Positions 34,993 through 42,815 of a DNA stretch of 64,000 nt are shown here, piece by piece. Below the pieces are notes generated by a model, which was given only the letters and a program-made list of their open reading frames with translations, was not told the origin of the DNA and ran no database searches. The DNA comes from Photobacterium kagoshimensis (GTDB lineage: Bacteria > Pseudomonadota > Gammaproteobacteria > Enterobacterales > Vibrionaceae): assembly GCF_050337045.1 (NCBI RefSeq), contig NZ_JAKJSO010000019.1, positions 73,595 through 137,594 on the forward strand, written 5' to 3'. The stretch's first letter is position 1. Each line of letters begins with the position of its first letter. Both the position numbers and the translations under genes were made by a program.

Positions 34993-36165
34993 TTAAGGTT
35001 TGTAGATGATTTCAACATCGTAATCATCTTCGTTCCAGTCATCCCAATCATCATCGTCGTCATCGCTTTCTTCAGCTTCTTTCATTTTCTGGGTATGGTA
35101 ATCATCCCACTTGAAGTCTGCTTTATCTTCAACGGCTTCTTCAACAAGCTCTTCAGCTGGCATGGTTTCAATCAGCTCCATCAAGTCGTAACACAGTTGC
35201 TGAAGACCCGTACGGTTAATCGCTGAAATGTTGTAGTGCTTATCTTCCCACGCTAATGCCTCTAAGATCTCATTGATCTTGGTTTGTGCATCTTCGTCAG
35301 AAAGCAGATCAACCTTATTGAAAATCAACCAACGCGGCTTATTCGACAGCTTATCGCTGTACTGTTCAAGCTCGTTAATGATCGTAAATGCATTCTCAAT
35401 TGGATCTGAACCATCAGCAGGTAGAAGGTCAATCATGTGCAATAACACACGGCAACGCTCTAGGTGTTTCAGGAAGCGAATACCTAAGCCAGCGCCATCC
35501 GCTGCACCTTCGATAAGACCAGGGATATCTGCAACCACAAAGCTGCGATCATCACCCACACGAACAACACCTAAGCTTGGTACTAAGGTAGTAAATGGGT
35601 AGTCTGCAACTTTAGGCTTAGCCGCTGATACCGAACGAATGAAGGTTGATTTACCCGCATTAGGTAGGCCCAGCATACCAACGTCAGCAAGCAGTAGTAG
35701 CTCTAAACGTAGGTGACGGATTTCACCTTTTGTACCCATGGTCTTTTGACGTGGAGCACGGTTAACAGATGATTTAAAACGCGTATTACCTAAACCGTGG
35801 AAGCCACCTTTCGCCACCATGATTTTCATACCATGTTCGGTAAGATCGGCAATAACTTCACCCGTTTCTTCATCAACCGCGCGTGTACCAACTGGCACAG
35901 AAAGCACACGGTCTTCACCGCGCTTACCCGTACAGTTACCACCACGACCATTCTCACCACGAACAGCAGCATGAAAGCGCTCGAAGCGGAAATCGATCAA
36001 AGTATTTAGGTTCTCATCTGCCAATAGGTAGACATCGCCGCCATCGCCGCCGTCACCACCGTCTGGACCACCTCGTGGTACATATTTTTCCGTACGGAAA
36101 CTAACGGTACCGTTACCGCCATCACCCGCATCAACGCGGATTACCGCTTCATCTACAAACTTCAT
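34993..36165 (-). CDS. obgE: Obg-family GTPase (CgtA/ObgE)
   Basis: A 390-residue ribosome-assembly GTPase. The Gly-rich Obg domain (1-158, many GGDGGDGG turns) is followed by the G domain with Walker A GLPNAGKST (166-174), DIPGLIEGA (G3) and NKVD (G4). The C-terminal tail is very acidic (about 12 Asp in a row of 20). The ATG at 36165 with GGAGAG upstream gives the usual N-terminus MKFVDEAVIRV; the frame to 36222 is an extension. Confidence 0.95.
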   Translation of the reverse strand: MKFVDEAVIRVDAGDGGNGTVSFRTEKYVPRGGPDGGDGGDGGDVYLLADENLNTLIDFRFERFHAAVRGENGRGGNCTGKRGEDRVLSVPVGTRAVDEETGEVIADLTEHGMKIMVAKGGFHGLGNTRFKSSVNRAPRQKTMGTKGEIRHLRLELLLLADVGMLGLPNAGKSTFIRSVSAAKPKVADYPFTTLVPSLGVVRVGDDRSFVVADIPGLIEGAADGAGLGIRFLKHLERCRVLLHMIDLLPADGSDPIENAFTIINELEQYSDKLSNKPRWLIFNKVDLLSDEDAQTKINEILEALAWEDKHYNISAINRTGLQQLCYDLMELIETMPAEELVEEAVEDKADFKWDDYHTQKMKEAEESDDDDDDWDDWNEDDYDVEIIYKP

Positions 36166-36250
36166 TTTACTCTCCGCGCTGTGGCGTTTAACTACAAAGT
36201 AATGATGGCCTATCGCGATCACTACCTGTATTAATGATTGTATCTAGCCT

Positions 36251-37180
36251 TTACACATTGCGTTGTCGGATGAATTTATGCCCAATAGCACAAAACATTG
36301 CACCACTCACAACAACCAAAGCGCCTAAGTACCCAAGAATATTCAAAGGTGCAGCCACAAAAAATTGCGGCCATACAAGGCTAGCTAAATCAACAAAGAT
36401 TATCGTAAACAAGGGTGCTAGTGTTATCACAGCACTCACTTGTGATGCCTGCCAGCGTGCCATTGCTTCTGCAAATGCACCGTAACCAACAAGCGTATTT
36501 ATACAGCAAAACATCAACATGCCTAGCTGTCTCGAATCCATTAGTAACAGTTGTTCTGGTTCCGCCATCGGCGTCAACATAACAGCACAAATAACATAGA
36601 TCATAAATAAGATCTGAGCTGAACTGTAGTGTTTTAACAACTGCTTTTGGGCAAGCCCATACACCACCCAAACTAAGGCGGCTAATACTGCTAATGATAC
36701 GCCAACTGTATAGCCAGTAAAACTAGTGAACAGTTCTAACAAACGCTCATTAAAAAACAATAGCAAACCAAGAAGTAAACACCCTACCCCTATGATCTGA
36801 TGAACTCCGAGTTTTTCTTTAAACACCCACGCACTGGAGATCAATAAGATCACGGGTGCCAATTGAATGATCACTTGAACAACGGGAGGATGTAAATATT
36901 CTAGCGCACTATTGAAAAGAACAAAGTTCCCCGCCAGGCCAATGCTCGCTAATAAAAGAATAACGACACTGTTTTTGCCACCGACTAACCGCGTAGGTAA
37001 CTGTTTCCGAACGCCTAATAGTAATCCAAGCCCAATAGAGGCAGTAAGAAAACGATACCAAACGATGGTAAAAGGTGACATCACCTCGACAGCCTGCTTC
37101 ATCGCAATGGGTAGCGCTCCCCAAAATACTGCGGTGGTTAGCGCCAAAGCGATGCCTATTGTCGTGTTTCTACTCGACAT
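36251..37180 (-). CDS. yhbE: EamA/DMT-family inner-membrane transporter (YhbE-like)
   Basis: A 309-residue protein with ten predicted membrane helices in two EamA repeats (about 7-140 and 155-290). It lies between rpmA and obg, the same place as yhbE in E. coli. The substrate is unknown. A terminator separates it from rpmA and a CRP-like site overlaps an extended -10 just in front, so it probably has its own promoter that also feeds obg. Confidence 0.87.
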   Translation of the reverse strand: MSSRNTTIGIALALTTAVFWGALPIAMKQAVEVMSPFTIVWYRFLTASIGLGLLLGVRKQLPTRLVGGKNSVVILLLASIGLAGNFVLFNSALEYLHPPVVQVIIQLAPVILLISSAWVFKEKLGVHQIIGVGCLLLGLLLFFNERLLELFTSFTGYTVGVSLAVLAALVWVVYGLAQKQLLKHYSSAQILFMIYVICAVMLTPMAEPEQLLLMDSRQLGMLMFCCINTLVGYGAFAEAMARWQASQVSAVITLAPLFTIIFVDLASLVWPQFFVAAPLNILGYLGALVVVSGAMFCAIGHKFIRQRNV

Positions 37181-37193
37181 ACAGACCTCTCAA

Positions 37194-37209
37194 TGTGATT
37201 TATATCACG
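37194..37209 (-). promoter_or_regulatory. CRP-like palindrome on the yhbE promoter
   Basis: TGTGA-TTTATA-TCACG matches the CRP consensus at 9 of 10 positions. Read on the minus strand its centre contains TGATATAAA, an extended -10 element 19 nt from the yhbE start codon. A regulator bound here would block RNA polymerase. Confidence 0.5.
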
Positions 37210-37263
37210 CATTCATAGTAAGCAGAGTGAAACCTATCCACCACAATAAATGCTGACATAATA

Positions 37264-37291
37264 AAAAGCCCCGCCAATTGGCAGGGCTTTG
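37264..37291 (-). terminator. Terminator between rpmA and yhbE
   Basis: On the minus strand AGCCCTGCC / GGCGGGGCT (one wobble, AATT loop) is followed by TTTTTATT. It lies 20 nt after rpmA and would reduce ribosomal-protein transcription into yhbE-obg. Confidence 0.82.
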
Positions 37292-37311
37292 ATATTCATT
37301 ACGAGGCTAAA

Positions 37312-37569
37312 TTATTCAGCTTCGATAGAAATGAATTTACGGTTCTTAGGACCTTTAACTTCGAATTTCACTTTACCGTCAGATAGAGCGAATAGAGTGT
37401 GGTCTTTACCGCAACCTACGTTAGTACCAGCGTGGAATTTAGTACCACGTTGACGTACGATGATGTTACCTGCAAGTACAGATTCGCCACCGAAACGCTT
37501 AACACCTAGGCGTTTGCTTTCTGAATCACGGCCGTTATTAGTAGAACCGCCAGCTTTTTTATGTGCCAT
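37312..37569 (-). CDS. rpmA: Ribosomal protein bL27
   Basis: An 85-residue large-subunit protein at the peptidyl transferase centre. MAHKKAGGSTNNGRDSESKRLGVK is the normal N-terminus with no cleavable extension. It follows rplU after 17 nt. Confidence 0.97.
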   Translation of the reverse strand: MAHKKAGGSTNNGRDSESKRLGVKRFGGESVLAGNIIVRQRGTKFHAGTNVGCGKDHTLFALSDGKVKFEVKGPKNRKFISIEAE

Positions 37570-37586
37570 TTTTTATTCTCCTGTAA

Positions 37587-37898
37587 TTAAGCGCTGATGC
37601 CAGTAATTTTGACTTCAGTGAACCACTGACGGTGGCCCATTTGCTTACGAGAATGCTTACGGCGACGGAACTTAACGATTTTAACTTTATCGCCACGACC
37701 GTGTGTAACAACTTCAGCTGTTACTTTACCGCCAGCTACGAAAGGTGCACCAACGGTAACTTCTTCACCGTTAGCTACTAGAAGAACACTGTCAAACTCA
37801 ACGTTTGCGCCAGTTTCTGCGTCTAGTTTTTCCAAGCGTAAGGTTTGGCCTTCGCTCACTCGGTGTTGTTTACCACCACTTTGGAAAACAGCGTACAT
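37587..37898 (-). CDS. rplU: Ribosomal protein bL21
   Basis: A 103-residue large-subunit protein that binds 23S rRNA. MYAVFQSGGKQHRVSEGQ and KVKIVKFRRRKHSRKQMGHRQ are diagnostic. It is the first gene of the rplU-rpmA operon and is divergent from ispB. Confidence 0.97.
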   Translation of the reverse strand: MYAVFQSGGKQHRVSEGQTLRLEKLDAETGANVEFDSVLLVANGEEVTVGAPFVAGGKVTAEVVTHGRGDKVKIVKFRRRKHSRKQMGHRQWFTEVKITGISA

Positions 37899-38177
37899 GT
37901 CTTACTCCGCTTTTCCGCATAGGCCATTTGCCACGGTTAATTTTTGGGCAATGGGTATGCGCTTAATCTTGTCATCAATAGGGCGCGAATGTTACGTGAA
38001 ATCGCATCTTCTGGCAAGCGATTAAACAAAAAAATTGGCGAAAAGCTATTCACAAACGAAAGTCACGTGATTCACCCCCTTAGAGGTTAGGAAGATACCA
38101 CATTTTTGTGTAAGATTCGGACATCAATTAAAAATAACTTTCCGCCTTTGCGGGGTCTCTTTTAGCTGGATGTATTA

Positions 38178-39149
38178 ATGGATTTTAAAGCTATCCAAGC
38201 GCTTACCGCCTTAGATATGGCGGAAGTTGACGCGAAGATACAAGCACAACTTAATTCCGACGTAGCGCTCATTAACCAACTGGGTTTTTACATTGTTAGC
38301 GGTGGTGGTAAACGCCTTCGCCCAATGCTGTCTGTATTAGCCGCTCGAGCTCTTGGCTACGAGGGTGAAAAACATACAACTGCAGCGGCTTTTGTCGAAT
38401 TTATCCATACCGCAACATTGCTTCATGATGACGTGGTTGACGAGTCCGATATGCGCCGTGGAAAAGAAACGGCAAACGCTGCATTTGGCAATGCGGCAAG
38501 CGTATTAGTTGGCGATTATATCTACACTCGCTCTTTCCAAATGATGACCAGTTTACGTTCACTGCGTATTCTCGACATCATGAGTGAAGCCACCAATGTG
38601 ATTGCCGAAGGTGAGGTTCAGCAGTTAATGAACTGCAATGATCCTAATACGACCGAAGACAGCTACATGCAGGTTATTTACTCGAAAACGGCACGTCTGT
38701 TTGAAGCTGCAACCCAAATTGCCGCTATCATCGCAGATGCACCTGCTGAGATTGAGCTAGCACTGCAGGACTACGGCCGCTACTTAGGTACCGCTTTTCA
38801 ACTTATCGATGATGTTCTCGATTACATTGCTGATGGTAAAGAAATGGGTAAAAACGTTGGTGACGACCTTGCTGAAGGTAAACCAACCTTACCATTACTC
38901 CATGCGATGCATAATGGTAACGATGAACAAGCCGCTATGATCCGTGAAGCAATAGAAAAAGCCAACGGTATGGAGAAGCTAGAGGCTATCTTAGCTTGTA
39001 TGCACCAGGCTGGCTCACTGGAATATACTCAGCAACGTGCTGAAGAAGAAGCGGACAAAGCGATTGCAGCTCTTGCACCTCTTCCTGAATCCTCTTACAA
39101 AGAAGCTTTAGTCGCACTCGCTCATTTAGCAGTGAAGCGAAATAAATAA
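38178..39149 (+). CDS. ispB: Octaprenyl diphosphate synthase IspB
   Basis: A 323-residue trans-polyprenyl synthase making the ubiquinone/menaquinone side chain. First Asp-rich motif DDVVD at 84-88 and second DDVLD near 210 with the following KNVGDDLAEGK loop are intact. Its divergent position next to rplU matches E. coli and Vibrio. Confidence 0.95.
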   Translation: MDFKAIQALTALDMAEVDAKIQAQLNSDVALINQLGFYIVSGGGKRLRPMLSVLAARALGYEGEKHTTAAAFVEFIHTATLLHDDVVDESDMRRGKETANAAFGNAASVLVGDYIYTRSFQMMTSLRSLRILDIMSEATNVIAEGEVQQLMNCNDPNTTEDSYMQVIYSKTARLFEAATQIAAIIADAPAEIELALQDYGRYLGTAFQLIDDVLDYIADGKEMGKNVGDDLAEGKPTLPLLHAMHNGNDEQAAMIREAIEKANGMEKLEAILACMHQAGSLEYTQQRAEEEADKAIAALAPLPESSYKEALVALAHLAVKRNK

Positions 39150-39171
39150 CCACCAGCCCTTTTCAGCTAAA

Positions 39172-39198
39172 AAGCCTGCTTAACCGCAGGCTTTTTTA
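39172..39198 (+). terminator. Terminator of ispB
   Basis: AAGCCTGC / GCAGGCTT with a 6-nt loop followed by TTTTTATTT, 24 nt after the stop. Confidence 0.88.
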
Positions 39199-39331
39199 TT
39201 TCTTAACCAAGCTTCGTCACTTTCACCACCATCTCTTCCCCCCCCAGCAAGGATCCTTATGATCTAAACTACACTCAGATCGTATAATCTGTACCACAGT
39301 TATTTTTTCAACACTAGTTTGGAGGGATACA

Positions 39332-39523
39332 ATGCAAGCAAGTGATTTAAAGCAAGGTATGTGGGTCGAGCACCAGCATGAGATCGCCGAAGTCATCGCT
39401 GTAGATCACAGCAACAACACCGCGATCATTGAAAACCAAAATGATCATCAACGATCCAGCATCTCTTGTGAAGAGATCACCGATCAACCACAGCTTCATG
39501 CAGGCTGTGATCGTTACTATTGA
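39332..39523 (+). CDS. Small conserved-looking protein, KOW/EF-P N-domain-like
   Basis: A 63-residue protein preceded by an excellent GGAGGG site 6 nt before the ATG and followed by an intrinsic terminator, so it is a real gene. The N-terminus MQASDLKQGMWVEHQHEIAEVIAVD resembles the start of EF-P/KOW-type SH3 barrels (X-I/L-K-X-G-M-X-hydrophobic). It has two Cys, in SCEEI and GCDRYY. The function is unknown; it could be a small RNA-binding or ribosome-linked protein. Confidence 0.7.
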   Translation: MQASDLKQGMWVEHQHEIAEVIAVDHSNNTAIIENQNDHQRSSISCEEITDQPQLHAGCDRYY

Positions 39524-39555
39524 TACCAATAACTGACACCATCAATCACAGACAC

Positions 39556-39586
39556 AAAAAAAGCGGCATAATCGCCGCTTTTTCTT
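39556..39586. terminator. Bidirectional terminator between the 63-aa gene and mdh
   Basis: A stem AAAGCGGC / GCCGCTTT with a 6-nt loop is flanked by A and T runs and can end both converging genes. Confidence 0.87.
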
Positions 39587-39615
39587 AATCGAATAACAGA
39601 CACTGCGCTGAAGTA

Positions 39616-40554
39616 TTACTTCGCCGCAAACTCTTCGCCTTTGGCGATATCACCTTGAAGCGTGTCTAGCATGCTATCTAGTGCTTGTTGTTCAAATGCA
39701 CTCAAGCTGCCGTAATCCATCACTTCTTCAACACCTTCTTTGCCAAGTAGTACTGGCTGGGCGAAGAAGCGAGCATGCTTACCATCACCTTCGACGTAAG
39801 CGCACTCAACGACGCTTTCTTCACCTTGTAGCGCACGAACAAGAGCAAGCCCGAAACGACATGCCGCCTGGCCCATAGACAGTGTTGCAGAACCACCACC
39901 CGCTTTTGCTTCAACAACCTCAGTTCCCGCATTTTGGATACGTGGCGTTAATGCTTTCACTTCTTCTTCGGTGAACTCGACACCTTCTACCTGAGATAGA
40001 AGAGGAAGGATCGTAACGCCTGAGTGACCACCAATAACTGGGACACGTACGTTACATGGCTCCGTACCTTTTAGCTCTGCGACAAAAGTTTCCGAGCGGA
40101 TAACGTCCAGTGTTGTTACACCAAACAGTTTGCGTTTGTCGTAGACACCCGCTTTTTTCAATACATCAGCCGCAATCGCCACTGTGGTATTCACTGGGTT
40201 GGTGATAATACCGACACAAGCTTTTGGACATACCACTGCAATTTTTTCAGCCAGTGATTTCACAATGCCCGCATTCACATTGAATAGGTCCGCACGATCC
40301 ATACCTGGTTTACGTGCCACACCGGCTGAAATCAAAACAACATCAGCACCTTCTAACGCAGGAGTCGGATCCTCACCGCAGTAACCTTTAATCGATACTG
40401 GCGTCGGGATATGGCTAAGATCAACCGCAACACCAGGTGTAACAGGGGCAATGTCATAAAGAGCAAGATCAGAACCTGCAGGTAGGCGGTTTTTCAGTAG
40501 CAAAGCCAACGCTTGCCCGATACCACCTGCAGCACCAATAACAGCAACTTTCAT
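39616..40554 (-). CDS. mdh: Malate dehydrogenase
   Basis: A 312-residue NAD-dependent enzyme of the TCA cycle. The nucleotide-binding GAAGGIGQ (8-15), substrate Arg loop VARKPGMDR (near 80-88) and active-site His in IGGHSGVT (near 177) are intact. It is divergent from argR, as in E. coli and Vibrio. A long inverted repeat lies about 50 nt upstream. Confidence 0.97.
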   Translation of the reverse strand: MKVAVIGAAGGIGQALALLLKNRLPAGSDLALYDIAPVTPGVAVDLSHIPTPVSIKGYCGEDPTPALEGADVVLISAGVARKPGMDRADLFNVNAGIVKSLAEKIAVVCPKACVGIITNPVNTTVAIAADVLKKAGVYDKRKLFGVTTLDVIRSETFVAELKGTEPCNVRVPVIGGHSGVTILPLLSQVEGVEFTEEEVKALTPRIQNAGTEVVEAKAGGGSATLSMGQAACRFGLALVRALQGEESVVECAYVEGDGKHARFFAQPVLLGKEGVEEVMDYGSLSAFEQQALDSMLDTLQGDIAKGEEFAAK

Positions 40555-40605
40555 ATTCGTTCTCCTTTACGATAGAAGTATATTTTTCAGACCAAAATCA
40601 ATCAC

Positions 40606-40661
40606 ATTAACTAATTGTCTCACGACTCTTCTTAACGATCCTTTCTGATCAATTAGTTAAT
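40606..40661. promoter_or_regulatory. 12-bp perfect inverted repeat in front of mdh
   Basis: ATTAACTAATTG (40606-40617) and CAATTAGTTAAT (40650-40661) flank 32 nt. Each arm carries AGTTAAT, similar to half of an ArcA box, and E. coli mdh is ArcA-repressed. It could be a pair of operators or a 5' mRNA hairpin. Confidence 0.5.
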
Positions 40662-40947
40662 CTGGCTAAAACGTTATAGCAAGCCCAAAAGAAATACAAT
40701 CAAACACCACTTGGTTTGCGAAGTCACGCATAAGGTGTAAATAATGTGCTAGATGAATAACCCTTTGTCTTATTCGTAATGAGATTCAGGTCTCTCTTTC
40801 AACACAAATACGGCTTGAATATGTCCGAATGCTATTAATAATTTTTCGTAATAGTGATTAGAACATCAGTTTGCATGAACACTGTTTGCTACAACTGGCA
40901 TGCTTATGCAAAAATACGCTACCTCGTCCCTGTTCATACTAAAAATT
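40662..40947. other. argR side of the mdh/argR divergent region
   Basis: There is no gene here. Promoters for argR are expected. Single half-sites resembling ARG boxes (for example TTGAAT at about 40815) were seen, but no full 18-bp palindrome pair. Confidence 0.35.
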
Positions 40948-41418
40948 ATGCGCAATTCAGATAAGCAAGAACGTCTAATCAAAGCCTTTAAATCAATCTT
41001 GAAAGAAGAGAAATTCAGCTCTCAGGGTGAAATTGTTGATGCTCTGAAAGCTCAAGGGTTCGAAAACATTAACCAATCGAAAGTATCCCGAATGCTAACC
41101 AAGTTCGGTGCGGTACGAACCCGTAATGCAAAAATGGAAATGGTGTACTGCCTTCCTGTTGAGCTAGGTGTACCAACAACCTCTAGCCCACTGAAAGAGT
41201 TAGTAATGGAAGTTGGCTACAACAGTGCTTTAGTGGTTATCCACACGGGCCCTGGTGCGGCACAAGTAATTGCCCGTTTACTTGATTCTTTAGGAAAAGC
41301 AGAAGGTATTCTTGGTGTGGTTGCCGGTGATGATACGATTTTCATTACGCCCACTCATACCATTACGACCGAAGATCTGTACAACTCTGTTTGCGATCTG
41401 TTTGATTACAGTAAGTAA
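40948..41418 (+). CDS. argR: Arginine repressor ArgR
   Basis: A 156-residue hexameric regulator of arginine synthesis and uptake, and cofactor for Xer recombination in E. coli. The winged helix (GEIVDALKAQGFENINQSKVSRML) and the C-terminal arginine-binding GDDTIF motif are intact. The ATG at 40948 matches the E. coli start; the longer frame from 40900 is not used. Confidence 0.96.
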   Translation: MRNSDKQERLIKAFKSILKEEKFSSQGEIVDALKAQGFENINQSKVSRMLTKFGAVRTRNAKMEMVYCLPVELGVPTTSSPLKELVMEVGYNSALVVIHTGPGAAQVIARLLDSLGKAEGILGVVAGDDTIFITPTHTITTEDLYNSVCDLFDYSK

Positions 41419-41422
41419 ATAC

Positions 41423-41452
41423 TATAACTGGGTAGCCTGCTACCCAGTTATA
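41423..41452 (+). terminator. Hairpin after argR
   Basis: A perfect 13-bp stem TATAACTGGGTAG / CTACCCAGTTATA with a CCTG loop begins 4 nt after the argR stop. It lacks a T-tract, so it may protect the mRNA 3' end rather than terminate. Confidence 0.55.
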
Positions 41453-41717
41453 AAGTGAGACCCGCTTCACATTCAAACAAAATCTCCTTCATCCCAGCCT
41501 CTTAATTCAACATATTGATTTTTAACACCAATCAAACATATCCCTTTGTTTCATCTTGTTATAAACCCTTAACCAAACAGTAATTTCGTTAACATAGTTT
41601 TAAACTTATGGTGTAGTTTTGCTATTATCATCGTGATTTGCATCTCGCAATGATGCCGTTTCCAACGATGGAAAGCATTTCCACATGCAAGATAACAACA
41701 ATTAGGAAGGGATAAAC
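41453..41717. promoter_or_regulatory. Upstream region of the TRAP transporter operon
   Basis: No ORF is seen. The AT-rich promoter region holds a short palindrome TTTCCA-ACGA-TGGAAA at about 41660-41675 and a weak CRP-like sequence near 41632. The AGGAAGG site of the binding-protein gene is at the right end. Confidence 0.35.
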
Positions 41718-42689
41718 ATGGCATTGAAACAACTATTAAAAGTTAGTGCTATCGCAGCAGCCTTTGCTGTATCAGGTATGGCTAACGCCCAAGAGTTTAT
41801 TACGATTGGTACAGGTTCAGTCACCGGCGTTTACTACCCAACAGGCGGGGCAATTTGTAAGCTGGTAAACAAAGACCGTAAAGAGCACAAGGTTCGTTGT
41901 TCTGTTGAATCAACAGGTGGATCAATTTACAACGTAAACACTATGCGCGCAGGTGAACTGGATTTTGGTATTGTGCAATCTGACTGGCAATATCATGGCT
42001 ATAACGGCACCAGTAAATTTACCGACCAAGGCCCATACAAAAAACTACGTGCTGTCTTCTCTCTTCATACTGAACCTTTCAATATCATCGCTCGTTCAGA
42101 TGCAGGCATTAATGGCGTTGAAGATCTAAAAGGTAAACGCGTTAATATTGGTAACCCCGGCTCTGGCGACCGCGCCACTATGGGTGTGGTCATGGATGCA
42201 CTGGGTTGGACCAATGCAGACTTCAAACTGGCCGCTGAACTAAAAGGGTCTGAGCGTTCACAAGCCCTTTGCGATAACAAAATTGATGCCTTCATTTACA
42301 TGGTTGGTCACCCAAACGGCTCAATCAAAGAAGCAACAACCTCTTGTGATGCAAAACTCGTGTCGGCACAAGGTGCTGAAATCGACAAGATTGTGGCTGA
42401 TAACCCTTACTACGCGAAAAGCACTGTCCCTGGTGGCATGTACAAAGGTACCGATAACGATGTAAACAGCTTTGGTGTGGCTGCGACACTGGTGTCATCA
42501 ACCGATGTCTCTGATGACGTTGTTTACGCTGTCGTGAAATCCGTCTTTGAAAACTTTGATACCTTCAAACGACTACACCCTGCGTTTGCCAACCTAAAAC
42601 CAGAACAAATGGTGAAGGATGGTCTATCGATTCCTTTACACCCAGGCGCTGTTCGCTACTACAAAGAAAAAGGTTACCTGCCAAAGTAA
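41718..42689 (+). CDS. TAXI-family TRAP transporter solute-binding protein
   Basis: A 323-residue periplasmic protein with a signal peptide (MALKQLLKVSAIAAAFAVSG, cut after ANA). EFITIGTGSVTGVYYPTGGAIC and VNIGNPGSGDRATM are typical of the TAXI group. These proteins deliver substrate, often glutamate or other carboxylates, to a fused TRAP permease, which follows after 126 nt containing a strong hairpin. The substrate here is not known. Confidence 0.92.
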   Translation: MALKQLLKVSAIAAAFAVSGMANAQEFITIGTGSVTGVYYPTGGAICKLVNKDRKEHKVRCSVESTGGSIYNVNTMRAGELDFGIVQSDWQYHGYNGTSKFTDQGPYKKLRAVFSLHTEPFNIIARSDAGINGVEDLKGKRVNIGNPGSGDRATMGVVMDALGWTNADFKLAAELKGSERSQALCDNKIDAFIYMVGHPNGSIKEATTSCDAKLVSAQGAEIDKIVADNPYYAKSTVPGGMYKGTDNDVNSFGVAATLVSSTDVSDDVVYAVVKSVFENFDTFKRLHPAFANLKPEQMVKDGLSIPLHPGAVRYYKEKGYLPK

Positions 42690-42728
42690 TCGCTTTCGAC
42701 TAAAGTTAAGAGGCACTTGCTGCCAATC

Positions 42729-42752
42729 TATGCGCCGCCTCTGCGGCGCATA
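42729..42752 (+). other. Intercistronic hairpin between binding protein and permease
   Basis: A 10-bp perfect GC-rich stem TATGCGCCGC / GCGGCGCATA with a CTCT loop, without a T-tract. Such stems often stabilise the upstream binding-protein mRNA so that it is made in excess. Confidence 0.65.
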
Positions 42753-42815
42753 GTGCTTTATAGAACACAACATCTAAAACAAATAATAAATCAGCCCATC
42801 GAAGAAGGATGATGC

